Shown in pieces: positions 41,701-53,711 of a DNA stretch of 64,000 bases. This DNA comes from Epithemia pelagica (lineage: Eukaryota; Bacillariophyta; Bacillariophyceae; Surirellales; Surirellaceae). The notes under the pieces were generated by a model that was given only the letters and a program-made list of their open reading frames with translations, was not told the origin of the DNA and did not search any database. Location of the stretch: positions 992,001-1,056,000 of the forward strand of contig OX337233.1 of the NCBI GenBank assembly GCA_946965045.2. Reading direction: 5' to 3'. Position 1 is the first letter of the stretch. Every line of letters begins with the position of its first letter. A program made the translations under genes and the position numbers.

Positions 41701-42186
41701 GCTCACGTTGCCGAAGGGAAACTCGCAAAGATCACGGAAGAAAAAGATGCTCTCATGGATGCAATGTCGACTTGGGAAAAAGAGGCTACTAGGAATCGCG
41801 CTGGGAAGAAACGTAGTCGAACGCAGGAAGATGAAACTGGACCCTCTGAGGTGTGGGCCGATGTAACATTTACAGACGAAATCTGTATGGTCAAGGCGGA
41901 GGAATGGCCATGGTGGCCAGCCAAGAAATGTAAAACCAAAGACGTGGACTTGGGTAAGACGATTGCGTCATTGGGCCGTGTTTTGGTGGCCTTTATGGGT
42001 GAGATGGGAGGCCTTCGTATAGTTAAGAAGGACATGATTCGTCCGTTTACCGGAGAGCCAATCGCGGAAGAAACTGATGTACCAAAGAAAACAAGAGTCC
42101 TCCTGGATGAATGTTTGGCCATGGCTCGCAGAATTCAGAGGGGATCCTCCAGTGGCACGAGGAAGTCCATTCGAGTGAAATCGTAG
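38731..42186 (+). CDS. DDT-WHIM-PWWP chromatin-remodelling accessory protein (arm 2); lone in-frame TAG
   Basis: The frame 38731-38955 (basic coiled coil KKEQQLFKKEEAERKEKERL, then RFPMEDTKLH) meets a TAG at 38956-38958 and continues in the same frame for 1,071 codons from 38971. DDT region: LVSDLLQVYYFFRGDVHF then FTLSNLIYSTEELL. WHIM1: LTAEELFALLRALTDDLLAF. WHIM3/WSD: RTEPVGHDRNHNALYCF then VLYVEEL. Coiled coil at about 510-580. PWWP-like end at about 970-1029: EICMVKAEEWPWWPAKKC. DDT/WHIM proteins (ACF1/BAZ, plant DDR types) pair with ISWI remodelers in the nucleus; a PWWP reads methylated nucleosomes. The TAG is in both arms, so it predates the duplication, is an error, or initiation is downstream (ATG at 38998). 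Exact start not resolved. Confidence 0.75.
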
Positions 42187-42734
42187 TTATAACGGTGTAC
42201 TCGTAGTTATAGTGTTACCACCGCCCACAAGCACCCGTTTGGTTTTGGTGGGCGTCTGTCCCAGACGTGGTGAATGACGAGATCTCCAATTCTATTTTAC
42301 TAGGACCCTTGTACACGCAAGGACTCGTACCGTTCGTAATGCCTAGGACAACCATATCCGTCGGGAGGAACTGATTCGTCGCTGCAGGAGTCTGTGGTAG
42401 CATTGCGAGTTGAGAGAGCAAGTCCATTCGAAAGAAGTCTTAATACCATAATGTTGATTGGATAATTCTCTTTCGAGTTTCTTTCTTTAGTCTCGTTGCT
42501 GATAGTTCTACTTCGAAAGCCTTCGCGTTTCTCAGAATGCCTTGCTTTCTAAAACCGAACAGCTTGTGCAGCAAATTTACACTTTCTATGTATTATAACC
42601 TAATGTGGAGGATGGGGTCAGTTGCGAGGACCAGTTTCTTGCAGGGAATTGGTAGTCCAATCATCACATTTCTGGAGGTATGTGGAACGTACGATCATCC
42701 ATGACAAAAGAGCGCGCATTGTTTTTGGTGTAGT
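42187..42734. other. Convergent intergenic stretch (arm 2)
   Basis: Mirror of 13966-14513. No gene seen. Confidence 0.5.
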
Positions 42735-45432
42735 TCACTCTCCTAGTTTCAGCTGCCAATCTGTTACGCATGTGTCCAGATCTTTCATCACCACATGACT
42801 TCCCATGGTAGTCATGAAACTTCCTTGGATGATCATGGCACGTGGTTCCAAGGATTCCAATGCAGAAGAAAACGGCTTGTTGTTCAAGTCTGAAAGGTCC
42901 ACCATACACGGTACATCTTCGACAATCGAGTCAACCTTGACAATGAATACTCGAAATCCGCGGAAATAACGATCGGAGGAGTAATCCGACACGCGCAGAG
43001 GAAGAATGAGCCGTCCCGTTTCTGGATTGAACCGAATCGCATTCTTATTTCGCAACCCTTCGGAATCGGACCAAATGTTGGAACTCGTTTCAATGAGAAA
43101 CCGGGCGGAAATTCGGACATTGTCCAACGCACGGGCATCAAACACAGAGATGGACATGCCCAGGACTCTTCCTCGTTCATCCGCCTCTTGACCAATGGCC
43201 AACATGCTGATTTGTCGTCATTCATGGGTTCTAGGTAACTGCTCCATCCTGTGATATTGTCCAGTTCTCCGGCAATCGCGAGGTTGTATGGATCGCTCGT
43301 GTCCAGAACATAAAAGGGATCCATACGAAGAAAGGTAACGGCATAGGCCTTGTCCTTATAGAATCGCACCGTCGTAAAGACTTCCCCTTCTTTTCCCAAT
43401 TTGAGACGATCCATTTCTTGCATTCTCCCCTTTTTGCCCTGCAAATCCATGGTAATGACCCAATTCTCGGTTTTAGGGACAGTGAACACAACATCTTGTC
43501 GTTCTTGTAGTTGTCGACGCCCCCGTAACAACCAGGCAGGTTCTCGTCTCCACCAGGTCCATTGCTCTTGGATTGTGGTGGCCACTTGTAGGACGGAATC
43601 CTCGACACGAAAGGAGTACTGACCCATGACGTTTCCTTGTACATTGCCCAGGGCCTTGGGGGTTGAGACTGCTTCATTCAAATCATAGGCTACAAGAAAG
43701 GTGGAACGGACAAAGCGTTTCTGGGGGGCTTGATAATCATATCCCTCGGTGGCTACTACCAACGTGTCATTGGCGGCGTACACCTTGGTACTCCATGGCG
43801 CGGCTGGGAAGAACGTGGCCGTCGATCGAAGACACTGCAAGGCCTTGCCTTGCCCCGATTGAACGTCTTGCAAATCAAAGGAATAAATGCTCATGAGTGA
43901 TTGCGCAAAGCCCATATTGTAGAGATAGTGTTCCAAGCCCGAAGCTGCCTTGGGTGTGGCTTCGGTCGCCCATCGGTTGAGCCGTACCATGCGTGGCAAT
44001 TCGTTGCATTCGCTCAGTTCTTGTGACAATAGCTTGACAAAGGTGGGAATCATTTCTTGAGTCGCCACTTCTCGGACTCGATTGGTGTAGGCAGCGTCAT
44101 CCAAACCCTCAAAGGTGGGTCGGTAGCGCACCATGGGCTCAAAGAGAAAAAAGAAAAAGTCGAGCGTCGTGCTCGTCACGACATGAACACTCGTACCAAT
44201 GGATCGAATGGATTGATAGCTCCCATGAATATCCTTGCTTTCCAGGAGTCGAAGCTCAACGCCTGGTTTATCCTCAAAAGTTTGAATTTCATAGACGAGC
44301 AGTCGAGTTTCTCGATACGAATTGAGAATCCGTGACGTTTCAATTCGGGAATGAAGTCGTACGCCTCCCACTACGACCACCAACTGATTTTCTTGGAGTA
44401 AGAGGGTGTGAATGCGAATATATTGTGCTTCTTCTTTGGATTCTTGATCTGTCAGGGACAGTGGAGCAACAATTTACCATCCGTCACATTCTAGCAAACC
44501 AGAGAACTACCATAGGACGCCACAGCTGTATGTAAAACGAGTACAACAGAGTGAGATATGGGGGAGAAGTATCCAAGACCAGCACACTATCATAGAATGC
44601 TCTTACCAATCTTTCCATCCGTTACTACTTGATCTCCTTCGTGTACTCCATCTTCCTGATTGTTGGTTTCAAAGTCATTGACATCATTTCCTACGCTCTC
44701 TTTATGATTCGGAGGAGGAGCCGCCGCAGTCCGAGGAGTTGCACTCATGGTCATGGTAGGAGCACCGTCAGCCATCATATCGATCGCCGCAATACCCGTC
44801 AATCCAAAGGAGGAATAGGCATCCACACCTAGTTGTTGTCCTACAACACCATTGATATAGGATTTTGCCACTTTGGTCAAGTCGGCTTCAAATTCCTCTG
44901 GAGTTGCATATCCGCCAAGTACTTGTTCGGAAAGCAAGGGCACTTGATGTTCCTTGTCGTTCTCATTGAAGGGAGGATTGTAGGGTAGTTCAAAGTTATC
45001 CTCGCCGGAATGGCCCTTGATAAGTGCCAATGGTACAATCAGGGCTGTCGCAACGAGGACCAACAGGACGAGCACAAAGAGAGTCCATCGTGTGGCACTG
45101 CAATGAATCACAATGGGTCGATATGTTGTGGCAGACTTGGCGGCCGCCACTGTGGGTTCCACCATTTCTCCTTCTTCTTCTTCCAGGTCCGTCACTACGG
45201 TTGCCACGGGCGTAGCACTATGAATCACAAAAGTCTCATCCTCCTCCACAACGACCTCAGCCTTGGTGGCAGTGGTTACAGGGTCTGGAGAAGACAAAGT
45301 CGTTGCTGCTGCCGCCGTGGCTGTCTCGTTGTTCTGGTTGGAAGACATTATGGTTCCATCTCCTCCTTGTTGCTGTTGCTCTTGTTCTTGCGTGGCTACT
45401 TGGTTGTAGGTGGATCGCAAGATTCGCAACAT
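42735..45432 (-). pseudogene. Beta-propeller protein, arm 2 copy with two frameshifts
   Basis: Same gene as 11267-13965. Exon 1 (44630-45432) and the intron match arm 1. Just after the splice site (near 44462) this copy reads CTCCACTG where arm 1 has CTCCAACTG, a one-base loss that breaks exon 2 about ten codons in. The main frame reopens at 44383. The second slip near 43212 (missing A) is shared with arm 1. Substitutions include Leu/Gln in VVTD[L/Q]EEEE and Tyr/Asp in SATT[Y/D]RPIV. Two breaks make this copy less likely to be functional than arm 1. Confidence 0.7.
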
Positions 45433-45529
45433 GTCTGTGCAGAGTAGTCAATACAATAGCTCACTGGTTGATCATCCACACGAAGTATTCGCTGTGATAG
45501 ATTCTATAACTTGGTGATGGTGTCAAACC

Positions 45530-46744
45530 AGAAACAGAGCGATCGAAGCATTGTTGTAATGGGTGGATGCAACACTCGACAAGTGTCAGTCATCCAATCT
45601 TTCTTGGAGATGCTGTGTGATTTCACCCAACTGTCCACATCAATTGCTTGGCCCAGCAATGAAAGTCCGATTGCTGGTATCAATGATATCAACCGACGTC
45701 AGACGCGATGATTCCCTCATGTTGCATACACCCATGTATCGATTTTCATTGCGAACCGCAACAGCGATCGAAACATTGTTGTAATGGGTGGATGCAACAC
45801 TCGACAAGTGTCAGTCATCCAATGCTTCTTGGAGATGCTGTGTGATTTCACCCAACTGTCCACATCAATTGCTTGGCCCAGCAATGAAAGTCCGATTGCT
45901 GGTATCAATGATATCAACCGACGTCAGACGCGATAATTCCCTCATGTTGCATACACCCATTACAACAATGTTTCGATCTTCATTGCGAACCGCAAAAGCG
46001 ATCGAAACATTGTTGTAATGGGTGAATGCAACACTCAACAAGTGTCAGTCATCCAATGCTTCTTGGCGATGCTCACACTGTTCTCCACCACTGGTTTCCC
46101 CTCAAAGACACTCCATCACCACGAAAGGCAGGATGACTGCAACTCGTCGAGTGTTGCTGTCAATGATTACCACAATGCATCGATTGCGAAACGTAACAGA
46201 ATGCAATTGCACAACATTCGGTTGCGGTTCACAATCGATACATTATGGTAATGGGTGGGTACAACACTCGACCAGTGGAAGTCGTCCACTGCTTCGGCCG
46301 ACGACAAATGCGAGAATTCCCTCATGTTGCATCCACCCATACCACAATGAATCGATTGCGAACCGCGACAGCGCACGCAATCGATACATTGTCGTCATGG
46401 GTGGATGCACCACTCGATGCTTGGTGATTGCACCAAACCGTGTCCGTCAATCCATTCCATACAATCCGCCACCACAACTGCCAATGGCAGGAAGACTGGA
46501 ATTCGGCGAGTGTTACTGCCACTAATTCCCACAATGTATCGATTGTGAACCGCAACAGCACAACATTCTGGTGCACAGCAACAGCATAACATTCTGGTGC
46601 GGTTCACAATCGATACATTGCCGCAATGGGTGGATGCAACACTCACCACCACCACTGCTGCCAACGGCAGAAGGACTGCAACTCGTCAAGTGTTGACTAA
46701 TTACCACAAAATGTAAAGATTGAGAACCGCAACAGCACATCATT
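45530..46744. repeat. Kelch-derived foldback hairpin array (arm 2)
   Basis: Mirror of 9957-11170: the ~230-bp tandem units and hairpins are conserved, including the perfect-looking one at 45946-46032. The outermost hairpin is halved: AATTACCACAAAATGTAAAG to CGCAACAG is present, but its partner arm is not. Confidence 0.8.
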
Positions 46745-47409
46745 GGATAGCTTTTTGAGAGATGTTCGGAGTTTTAGGATAGCTTTTTGAGAGACTTTCG
46801 GGAAAACTTTTGATCCCCGTACACTACTATATAACGAACCCAACCAGCAACGAATTGTGGGCACAATACCAAGAACCACGACTGATGTTTAGCGAAATTT
46901 GGGCGAGTAGCTAGCCCATGAGGGCAGCATAGCTAAGGACTCACTAATACGATTTTTACCCTGATACCATGCTCGTAATTTGGTTTATCAGACCCAATTG
47001 ACCTAATCAATGAGATGCTACACCCACCATGGCCTGGGAAGGTCGCAAAATATCTAGATCATTCGCTTTGAGAATGACTGTCCAAGGTTGGATACCTGTA
47101 CTCCCTTTTCTCTGCTAATATCTCGCCTGCAACGGGGCTCGAGATTGAGAAATGTGATGTGTGGTCGGCTTGTGCGCACACATCGGGCAATGGCAGACAC
47201 GCCGTTCATCCTGCCGCTGAAGGATGCCAGCTATACGGACACGTTCATTTACTTAATGACGTGCGCCGTCCTAGCAAACATGCAAGCTCTCAACTCCGAT
47301 TCTACTTTACTGCTCGCTCGCAGGTAGAACCGAAACAATGAGGTGAAGATACTCTGTATCGTCACTTTACTCGAAAGTCCGAAAGAGTTCCAACTAACAA
47401 GTAACAACA
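46745..47409. other. Flank of arm 2 and upstream of the gag-like gene
   Basis: A ~20-bp motif TTAGGATAGCTTTTTGAGAGA or near variant occurs twice at 46744-46795. No gene is supported. It may include remains of the 5' end of the old gag-like element, but I find no LTR partner for it. Confidence 0.45.
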
Positions 47410-48280
47410 ATGGCCGCTGTCTCTCCTCTCCAACTCCTCAACGTCTACATGGATGTGATCCTACAGATCATTGATCCTGCAGTGCGAAATGCCTTGAATG
47501 CCGAAATTTGCTCGAACACCCGAAAGCCGGGAGGACTGATTGCAAATCCAGACCCTGCTGGAGTCCCAGCAATGATTGCCAATCCAGGAGTCCTAATCCG
47601 ACACCTAGTAGAGAAGAAGCTCAAGATGCTGCGAAACTACATCGTCCACATTGGCAAAATCAATCGTACCTTTGCCGCCGTACCACCAACGTTAAACGAT
47701 CTCACCATTTTCTACCGATTCAAGGAAGGTGAGGATGGACATGATAACGACATCGAACTACCAGGCAACCTGACATCCGTGAAAAATATCCGAGTGGTTT
47801 TGGAAGATCTTGATAACTATCTCGAATGCAAACGTGGCGTGACCGGCATTCCCTTGGCCGCCTATACCAGGGAAAACCCCAATGTTCCTAATGAAGCTGA
47901 TGATCCCTACGGTTTTGGAAACCCAACGATCTTGGCAGAAATGATACGTCGAGCTCCTCATGAAGAACCAACTGCTGCTACCGATATGATAGCTGTTTGG
48001 GATGTGATTCGCCACATCACTCATGACGGACCTGGCTGGGGTTGGGTTATGCCTTTCAGCCGGACCAGGAATGGCCGTGCAGCCTATTTGGCCCTAAAAG
48101 GGCACTACCTCGGAGACGCCTTTCAAGCTCGCTTGAGAGCAAAGGCGGATCAATTGCTCGAGAGTACGTACTACGATGGCTCGAAAAGAAACTTTTCTTA
48201 TGAGCAATTCATCGAAACCCTTCAACGCGCCTTCACTGACTTGGAATCGACGGGAGAAATAGTAAGCCAAGAACAAAAGG

Positions 48281-49046
48281 TAGTAGAACTCTCATTGAGA
48301 ATTCAGAAGGGTAATAGGTAGTTGGGTAGGATAGGTAAAAGGCTCGCTGAGCCGACAATCGAATCACCAACCGATACAACAATCCTCCACGGGTCAGAGA
48401 AGAGTTGCAAGTTGAAGTCCGCCGTGGGTGGGGGCAGTCGGTCCACTGATAAGAGGTTAGTCTTAAGATGAGTGTTAAAATGGTGATATTAATGATTGTG
48501 AGATGATTACTAACTAAGGTGTTTGATGAAGGTCGAGGTCCTGGCTCTTGTATACGGCCATGGATCTGGTGTGATAGGTCCTCAAATGGTTGGAGTAGAC
48601 CTGCATTGTTGTATTGAAAGTATATGCAGTTGTATATCATATACCAATGCCAACAGCTCTTGCTTTGTTGTGATATAGGTAGTTTTCTTGGCGCGTTGTT
48701 GATTGCATTCTTGGAATTGTGGGAATGGAAATATGGTCTCGCGTGATCGTGATTCGTGCTTTGATTACTTAGGTCGTTGAGGTAAGTCGTGGAGGTGCTC
48801 ACTCGGATCGTGATTGCGCGCGCTTGAGAATATTGGGCGCGCACGTGATGGGCCATAGTCAATATCCGAGCGGTCGCCGATAGCGCGTGCATTGCGAGCA
48901 TGCCTTGGCCAAAATTATAGGTCCGCGAGCATGCCGTCATTCTTTTCTCACTTTTACACAAATGTCATCGGATGCCATAAAATACTAGCATCAGTCGATG
49001 TGTTGTAGATTCCACCACCACCTAGTTAAAGGTGAGAATCCTAACA
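48281..49046 (-). repeat. 3' LTR of the non-autonomous element (766 bp)
   Basis: Left copy in window coordinates. Contains GCGCGC-rich stretches near 48818-48845. The long minus-strand frame inside (48233-48961) recurs in the other LTR and is not taken as a gene. Confidence 0.92.
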
Positions 49047-52000
49047 CTCCCCACAATTCGTCGAGTGAGGATTGTTATTTTCCTTGTCATGCTTCTGAAC
49101 GTTTCCTCCCCAGAAGAATATGATCTTGAACGTGGTCCATACTTTCGAGCATTTCCAATGCTTACTGACAATGTATCCCAGACGCTCTCATAGGGATATC
49201 TCAGGCAATGAGTAATCAGTTCATCATTCTTCAGTTGGTAGGTCTTGTCGGTGCCCTTTGAGCTATGCTCCCCAGGTGCCTTCTTCATCCAAACATTGGG
49301 ATCTGCTTTAGTTGGTGACAAATCCATATCAAGTGGGATGTCAAAGAAACAGTCACGCCAACATGCTCCTGAAGATCTTAATCCTTTTGAGGCCTTGTGC
49401 GTAATCAAGATGTGACCTGATTCCTTGAGTTCTTGTCTTGCAACTATCAAGATCTTCTCTCCAGATGAAGCTTCCGGGTCGTGTGCAATTCCAACTTTTG
49501 CTCCCCATATATCCGTATCATTGAGAATCCCAAGACAGGTGGTTGTATGGAAGTTGTGAATGGAAGTAGTACACAAAAAGATTGCCTCAACCGGTTCTTT
49601 GGTAAAAGCCTCGTCTGTGATGAGAAGTGCTGGGCGACTATCATCATGTTTTACAAGATGGATTCGAATCTTGTTCTTGTGATACTCTTCTGGTGATGCA
49701 TTTATCATTTCCCTTCTCTTGAACTGAGCTTGAACGCAATCCTTGACTTTTGTGAGGGATTGGATCTGTGAAGCCTGAAAGAGCTCAACTTCAGTAGTGT
49801 CGTGCCACTTTCTTTTACCATGTTGCTTGTCTAACAAAACAACTAATTCTTCATTTGTCATTGAAACTTGATAACCAAACTTGTACTTGATGGAACGACA
49901 GACTTGCTTGATTCTTGACTGCTGTTTGGCAGCTTGAACAAGGCATTTACTGGTCTTGACAAAACGCTTGAGATGTTTCCATCCAAGTTCATTTAATAGG
50001 TCATGTTTCTTGGCATAGGCATCATTTACCATGAGTGACGGAGGCTCATAGATCATCTCCCCAGTCTCCCAATCAACAAGTATATTACAGTGACTTCTTT
50101 TGTAGTCAGGATTGTTGCTAATACTTGACGGTTCTTGATCTGCAACAACGTCTCTGAACTGAAAAACGTCATCTTCAGTTTCCTGTGCTTGGTTGTCCTG
50201 TTTGATGTATTCCATATGTTGACGGTATGAAATTATCTTGTCAATGTCGGAAATGGATTTGCAGAAAGTGTACTTGATACAGTCTTCTTGCTTGAGAGCA
50301 TCTTGTTCTAAATCAATGACGCATCTTATAAGACACGGTTGTGGTTGCTCCCCATTATACGGTTGTCGTTGCTCCCCATTTTCCTCTGGATCATAAACAA
50401 GGAAAGGTTGTCCAATAGTGTCATCATGTTTGATCGTTGGAATTTGCGTGGATGGATCTTCACCTTTGCTAGAAATGAGAACAATGTCAGCTTGCTTGCC
50501 GTTGGGTTCACTTGGAAGCGATTCCTCCCCTGAAGAGGTATCCACACAAAGGTTGCTGGGTGGCGTGGGTGCATCATGAAGAATGGCAGAGTAACAAAGG
50601 GTTTGAGTGTCCAGAGACAAAGTATCACCAATAGGAGGGGCAAAAACAAGCCAGTAGCCAAGTGTCGTGACAAAAGAGGGAGGGCAGGGACGGTAGGGAC
50701 GGTGGGAGATGGCAAATGATTCGGTAAAGTAGGGGGCCTTGTCCCAGATAAGGAAGAAAAGTGGGTGGGTAATGCCGGGTGGGCGACCATTGAGGATCTC
50801 AAGAGGGATATGGCCCGAAACGGTCACGACGTATGTTGTCCTCTTAACGGTCTGATAACGGTTCTCAGCCATGTTCTGATCTTGGAGGTATGGTTTGGAA
50901 CAGTATTCTCCAAGCAGGGGTGTGAAGAAGGAAGGCGTATCAGGTCCATGATCGTAAGGTAAATCCAAGAGAAGGTTGAGGTTACAGACAACACGATTGG
51001 TATACTTCCCAAAAGCATCATGCGGATTGTTGCCATCATTTTCAACAGTCCTTGAAGAAGGTGCCGTATCTTGCATGGGATCAAGATACCAATGATTATA
51101 GCCCGTCAATTGATTGTCACCGGAGAAAGTAGACATGCGAGAGAGCAGATTTCGAGATATCTCAACTTTCTGTTTACAGTTGTTGTTTTCGAGACAATCA
51201 TTAGGGATGGATGTTGCCTTGATATTGGACACAAAATTAGCAAGATCAGATGTTGGATGATTGACATCAATATTGGTCACAACTTGTGGAACCAACCGGG
51301 TAATCAGATCAAAGAAATTATCTTGATGGTCTTGGGAATCATCTTGAATCATGTCGTCAATCCATGCACGACCAGGGTCGGGATCAGGTTCCGGATCAAT
51401 GTCAAGAGTATGCGTCTGTTCCATGCATGCAGTTGTTGATGACGGATTCTGGGTAGACTTGTTGTACACAATGATTACTTGACGACTATTGTCGTTGAGT
51501 TTACTCCACAGATCTCTTGGAAGACTGATCTTTGGACGAAGCGAAGATGATTTCTTGGTCTTCACGTTAGTTCTCTTAATCATGCGGTGTTTTTCTTTGG
51601 GTGATAGATCTTTGATATCAAAATCTTGATCATATTGAAAGTCGCATTGCTTGGTATGCTTAAGTCGGTTAGACTTTGGTGCTCGAGTTGCTTGGTCATG
51701 ATCATATGCGGCATCAAGGAGAAGACGGAAATATGATTGATAACAAAGTGTCTTTGCACCAGACAAGATGTTGACTTGTCGTAAATCAGGTACCTTTTCA
51801 ACGGCTTTCATCAGGAAGGTCATCCTAGTGGAGTGGCCAGGAATGTGATCAAACATTGATCCCAGATTGTCGAGAAGATGGAATTGGTGTTGAAAGTGGA
51901 GAAGAAACTGATAGGTTGTGCCGTGCCATGAATCATCGAGACGAAGATTGGAGATGTAGTTGTTAAGACGTAGCACCTCTCTTTTTGCTAAACGAAATGA

Positions 52001-52441
52001 CGAAATGCAACCTTGGTTCAGACGGAGCTTGGTGAAGTCTGCATTGATTCTCCAATGATCATAATTGGCCTTGGTGAGGTTCAACCAGGTAGAGCGAGGT
52101 AAATCAGACTGCTGCAGGGTTGAGGTTTGTTCTCGTGACCAATGTGCTAGGATCTTCAGTTGATGCCTTGTAAATGTCTTCAGATCCATCGTCTTGTTCC
52201 CATACTTGTATTGTCCAAGGTCCTTGATATTCTTTTCTGGATTGACTGCAAGATAGTCGATGACATTCAGAATGTGTTCGAAACCACTATGTTTTATCCA
52301 TTGATGAAGGGCTTGAGCTCGTTCTTCATCACATTCAAATAGATGCTGGGTGATATGATTGAACACTTGTGTATCTGATATGTCAGGCGGTACTGAGTCG
52401 TCAGAAGGAAGAGAAGGTGTCTTGGGGTATGTTGGATCCAT
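49022..52441 (-). CDS. Single 1,139-residue gag plus gutted pol polyprotein
   Basis: ATG at 52441, stop 25 bp inside the 3' LTR. The N-terminal third is CoDi-like gag: TLCYQSYFRLLLDAAYDHDQ and SLPRDLWSKLNDNSRQVIIV match the (L)SYxxYxxLLLxAAxxYD and LPxxxYxxL patterns. The middle keeps only the end of integrase (QNMAENRYQTVKRTT, with GRPP) and the following linker (VDWETGEMIYEPPSLMVNDA, a chromo-like WEP segment). The end retains KASKGLRSSGACWRDCFFDI and KADPNVWMKKA from reverse transcriptase. Protease, most of the integrase core, the RT catalytic centre and RNase H are missing, yet the frame is open throughout. It must borrow enzymes from a relative; the preserved frame hints that the protein is selected or very young. 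Confidence 0.85.
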   Translation of the reverse strand: MDPTYPKTPSLPSDDSVPPDISDTQVFNHITQHLFECDEERAQALHQWIKHSGFEHILNVIDYLAVNPEKNIKDLGQYKYGNKTMDLKTFTRHQLKILAHWSREQTSTLQQSDLPRSTWLNLTKANYDHWRINADFTKLRLNQGCISSFRLAKREVLRLNNYISNLRLDDSWHGTTYQFLLHFQHQFHLLDNLGSMFDHIPGHSTRMTFLMKAVEKVPDLRQVNILSGAKTLCYQSYFRLLLDAAYDHDQATRAPKSNRLKHTKQCDFQYDQDFDIKDLSPKEKHRMIKRTNVKTKKSSSLRPKISLPRDLWSKLNDNSRQVIIVYNKSTQNPSSTTACMEQTHTLDIDPEPDPDPGRAWIDDMIQDDSQDHQDNFFDLITRLVPQVVTNIDVNHPTSDLANFVSNIKATSIPNDCLENNNCKQKVEISRNLLSRMSTFSGDNQLTGYNHWYLDPMQDTAPSSRTVENDGNNPHDAFGKYTNRVVCNLNLLLDLPYDHGPDTPSFFTPLLGEYCSKPYLQDQNMAENRYQTVKRTTYVVTVSGHIPLEILNGRPPGITHPLFFLIWDKAPYFTESFAISHRPYRPCPPSFVTTLGYWLVFAPPIGDTLSLDTQTLCYSAILHDAPTPPSNLCVDTSSGEESLPSEPNGKQADIVLISSKGEDPSTQIPTIKHDDTIGQPFLVYDPEENGEQRQPYNGEQPQPCLIRCVIDLEQDALKQEDCIKYTFCKSISDIDKIISYRQHMEYIKQDNQAQETEDDVFQFRDVVADQEPSSISNNPDYKRSHCNILVDWETGEMIYEPPSLMVNDAYAKKHDLLNELGWKHLKRFVKTSKCLVQAAKQQSRIKQVCRSIKYKFGYQVSMTNEELVVLLDKQHGKRKWHDTTEVELFQASQIQSLTKVKDCVQAQFKRREMINASPEEYHKNKIRIHLVKHDDSRPALLITDEAFTKEPVEAIFLCTTSIHNFHTTTCLGILNDTDIWGAKVGIAHDPEASSGEKILIVARQELKESGHILITHKASKGLRSSGACWRDCFFDIPLDMDLSPTKADPNVWMKKAPGEHSSKGTDKTYQLKNDELITHCLRYPYESVWDTLSVSIGNARKYGPRSRSYSSGEETFRSMTRKITILTRRIVGSVRILTFN

Positions 52442-52945
52442 GGTAGTATATGGTTGGTTCGTTGTTTAATAGATGTGTGGTGTGATCTGAACCCGGATGT
52501 ACCACGTGTGTGCCACGTATGTCAGTACCCGGATGTGTGTTGTGCTTGGAACCCGGATGTGCGGAACTCGGTTTTGTCTCTGGTTTGTTGTGGAAACTAC
52601 TTAAAGTTACTTATCCTTGGTCACTTCTGGACTCGTTGCGGTGATCGAGTTGAACCGGGGAGTCAGGAATAGTGGTAGCTTCCTCGTCTTGCTCGTAGTC
52701 CTCAACAAAGTACTGGTCAGGTGAGTATTGGGAAGGTAGTTGCACGGAGTCCTGGTCCAGCTTGAGGTCCTGGAATAGGAGAGGGTTGGTGACCCTAGCC
52801 TCAGCCAGGCTGGCCCTGTTGTTGGGTTGGGTAGTTTTGTCCTCTAACTCTTGTTTGTTGGGGTAGCTCAATCTGTAATGGGTGTAGATGGGTAAGTAAG
52901 GTATCCAATGCAACTGCAGGGCAATGAGCGATGAGACTGTTAATC

Positions 52946-53711
52946 TAGTAGAACTCTCATTGAGAATTCAGAAGGGTAATAGGTAGTTGGGTAGGATAGG
53001 TAAAAGGCTCGCTGAGCCGACAATCGAATCACCAACCGATACAACAATCCTCCACGGGTCAGAGAAGAGTTGCAAGTCGAAGTCCGCCGTGGGTGGGGGC
53101 AGTCGGTCCACTGATAAGAGGTTAGTCTTAAGATGAGTGTTAAAATGGTGATATTAATGATTGTGAGATGATTACTAACTAAGGTGTTTGATGAAGGTCG
53201 AGGTCCTGGCTCTTGTATACGGCCATGGATCTGGTGTGATAGGTCCTCAAATGGTTGGAGTAGACCTGCATTGTTGTATTGAAAGTATATGCAGTTGTAT
53301 ATCATATACCAATGCCAACAGCTCTTGCTTTGTTGTGATATAGGTAGTTTTCTTGGCGCGTTGTTGATTGCATTCTTGGAATTGTGGGAATGGAAATATG
53401 GTCTCGCGTGATCGTGATTCGTGCTTTGATTACTTAGGTCGTTGAGGTAAGTCGTGGAGGTGCTCACTCGGATCGTGATTGCGCGCGCTTGAGAATATTG
53501 GGCGCGCACGTGATGGGCCATAGTCAATATCCGAGCGGTCGCCGATAGCGCGTGCATTGCGAGCATGCCTTGGCCAAAATTATATGTCCGCGAGCATGCC
53601 GTCATTCTTTTCTCACTTTTACACAAATGTCATCGGATGCCATAAAATACTAGCATCAGTCGATGTGTTGTAGATTCCACCACCACCTAGTTAAAGGTGA
53701 GAATCCTAACA
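52946..53711 (-). repeat. 5' LTR of the non-autonomous element (766 bp)
   Basis: Right copy, promoter LTR for the minus-strand element. Between it and the ORF start (52442-52945) is the leader, with three CCCGGATGTG repeats near 52490-52565 and no recognised tRNA-primer site. Confidence 0.92.

Larger units (their letters stand above)
35905..46744 (-). repeat. Arm 2 of the 10.84-kb inverted repeat
   Basis: Reverse-complement partner of 9957-20794. Relative to arm 1 it has one extra A at 41741-41745, one base fewer near 44462 and two extra A's near 46709. The outer end stops at 46744, just past the inner half of a kelch hairpin whose other half is absent here. Confidence 0.95.
48281..53711 (-). 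mobile_element. Non-autonomous copia-type LTR retrotransposon (5,431 bp)
   Basis: Two 766-bp LTRs (48281-49046, 52946-53711) differ at about two positions (AAGTTGAAG/AAGTCGAAG, TTATAGGTCC/TTATATGTCC). A perfect 5-bp target duplication AAAGG flanks the element (48276-48280 and 53712-53716), so insertion is recent. On its own strand it starts TGTTAGGATTCTC but ends CTACTA, i.e. TG...TA rather than TG...CA. TGTGGGGAG directly before the 3' LTR is a good polypurine tract. One long frame fills the interior. Confidence 0.93.

Noticed and set aside
48233..48961. 242-codon minus-strand frame as a gene
   Set aside because: It lies inside the LTR and recurs in the other LTR (52940-53626) with no domain.
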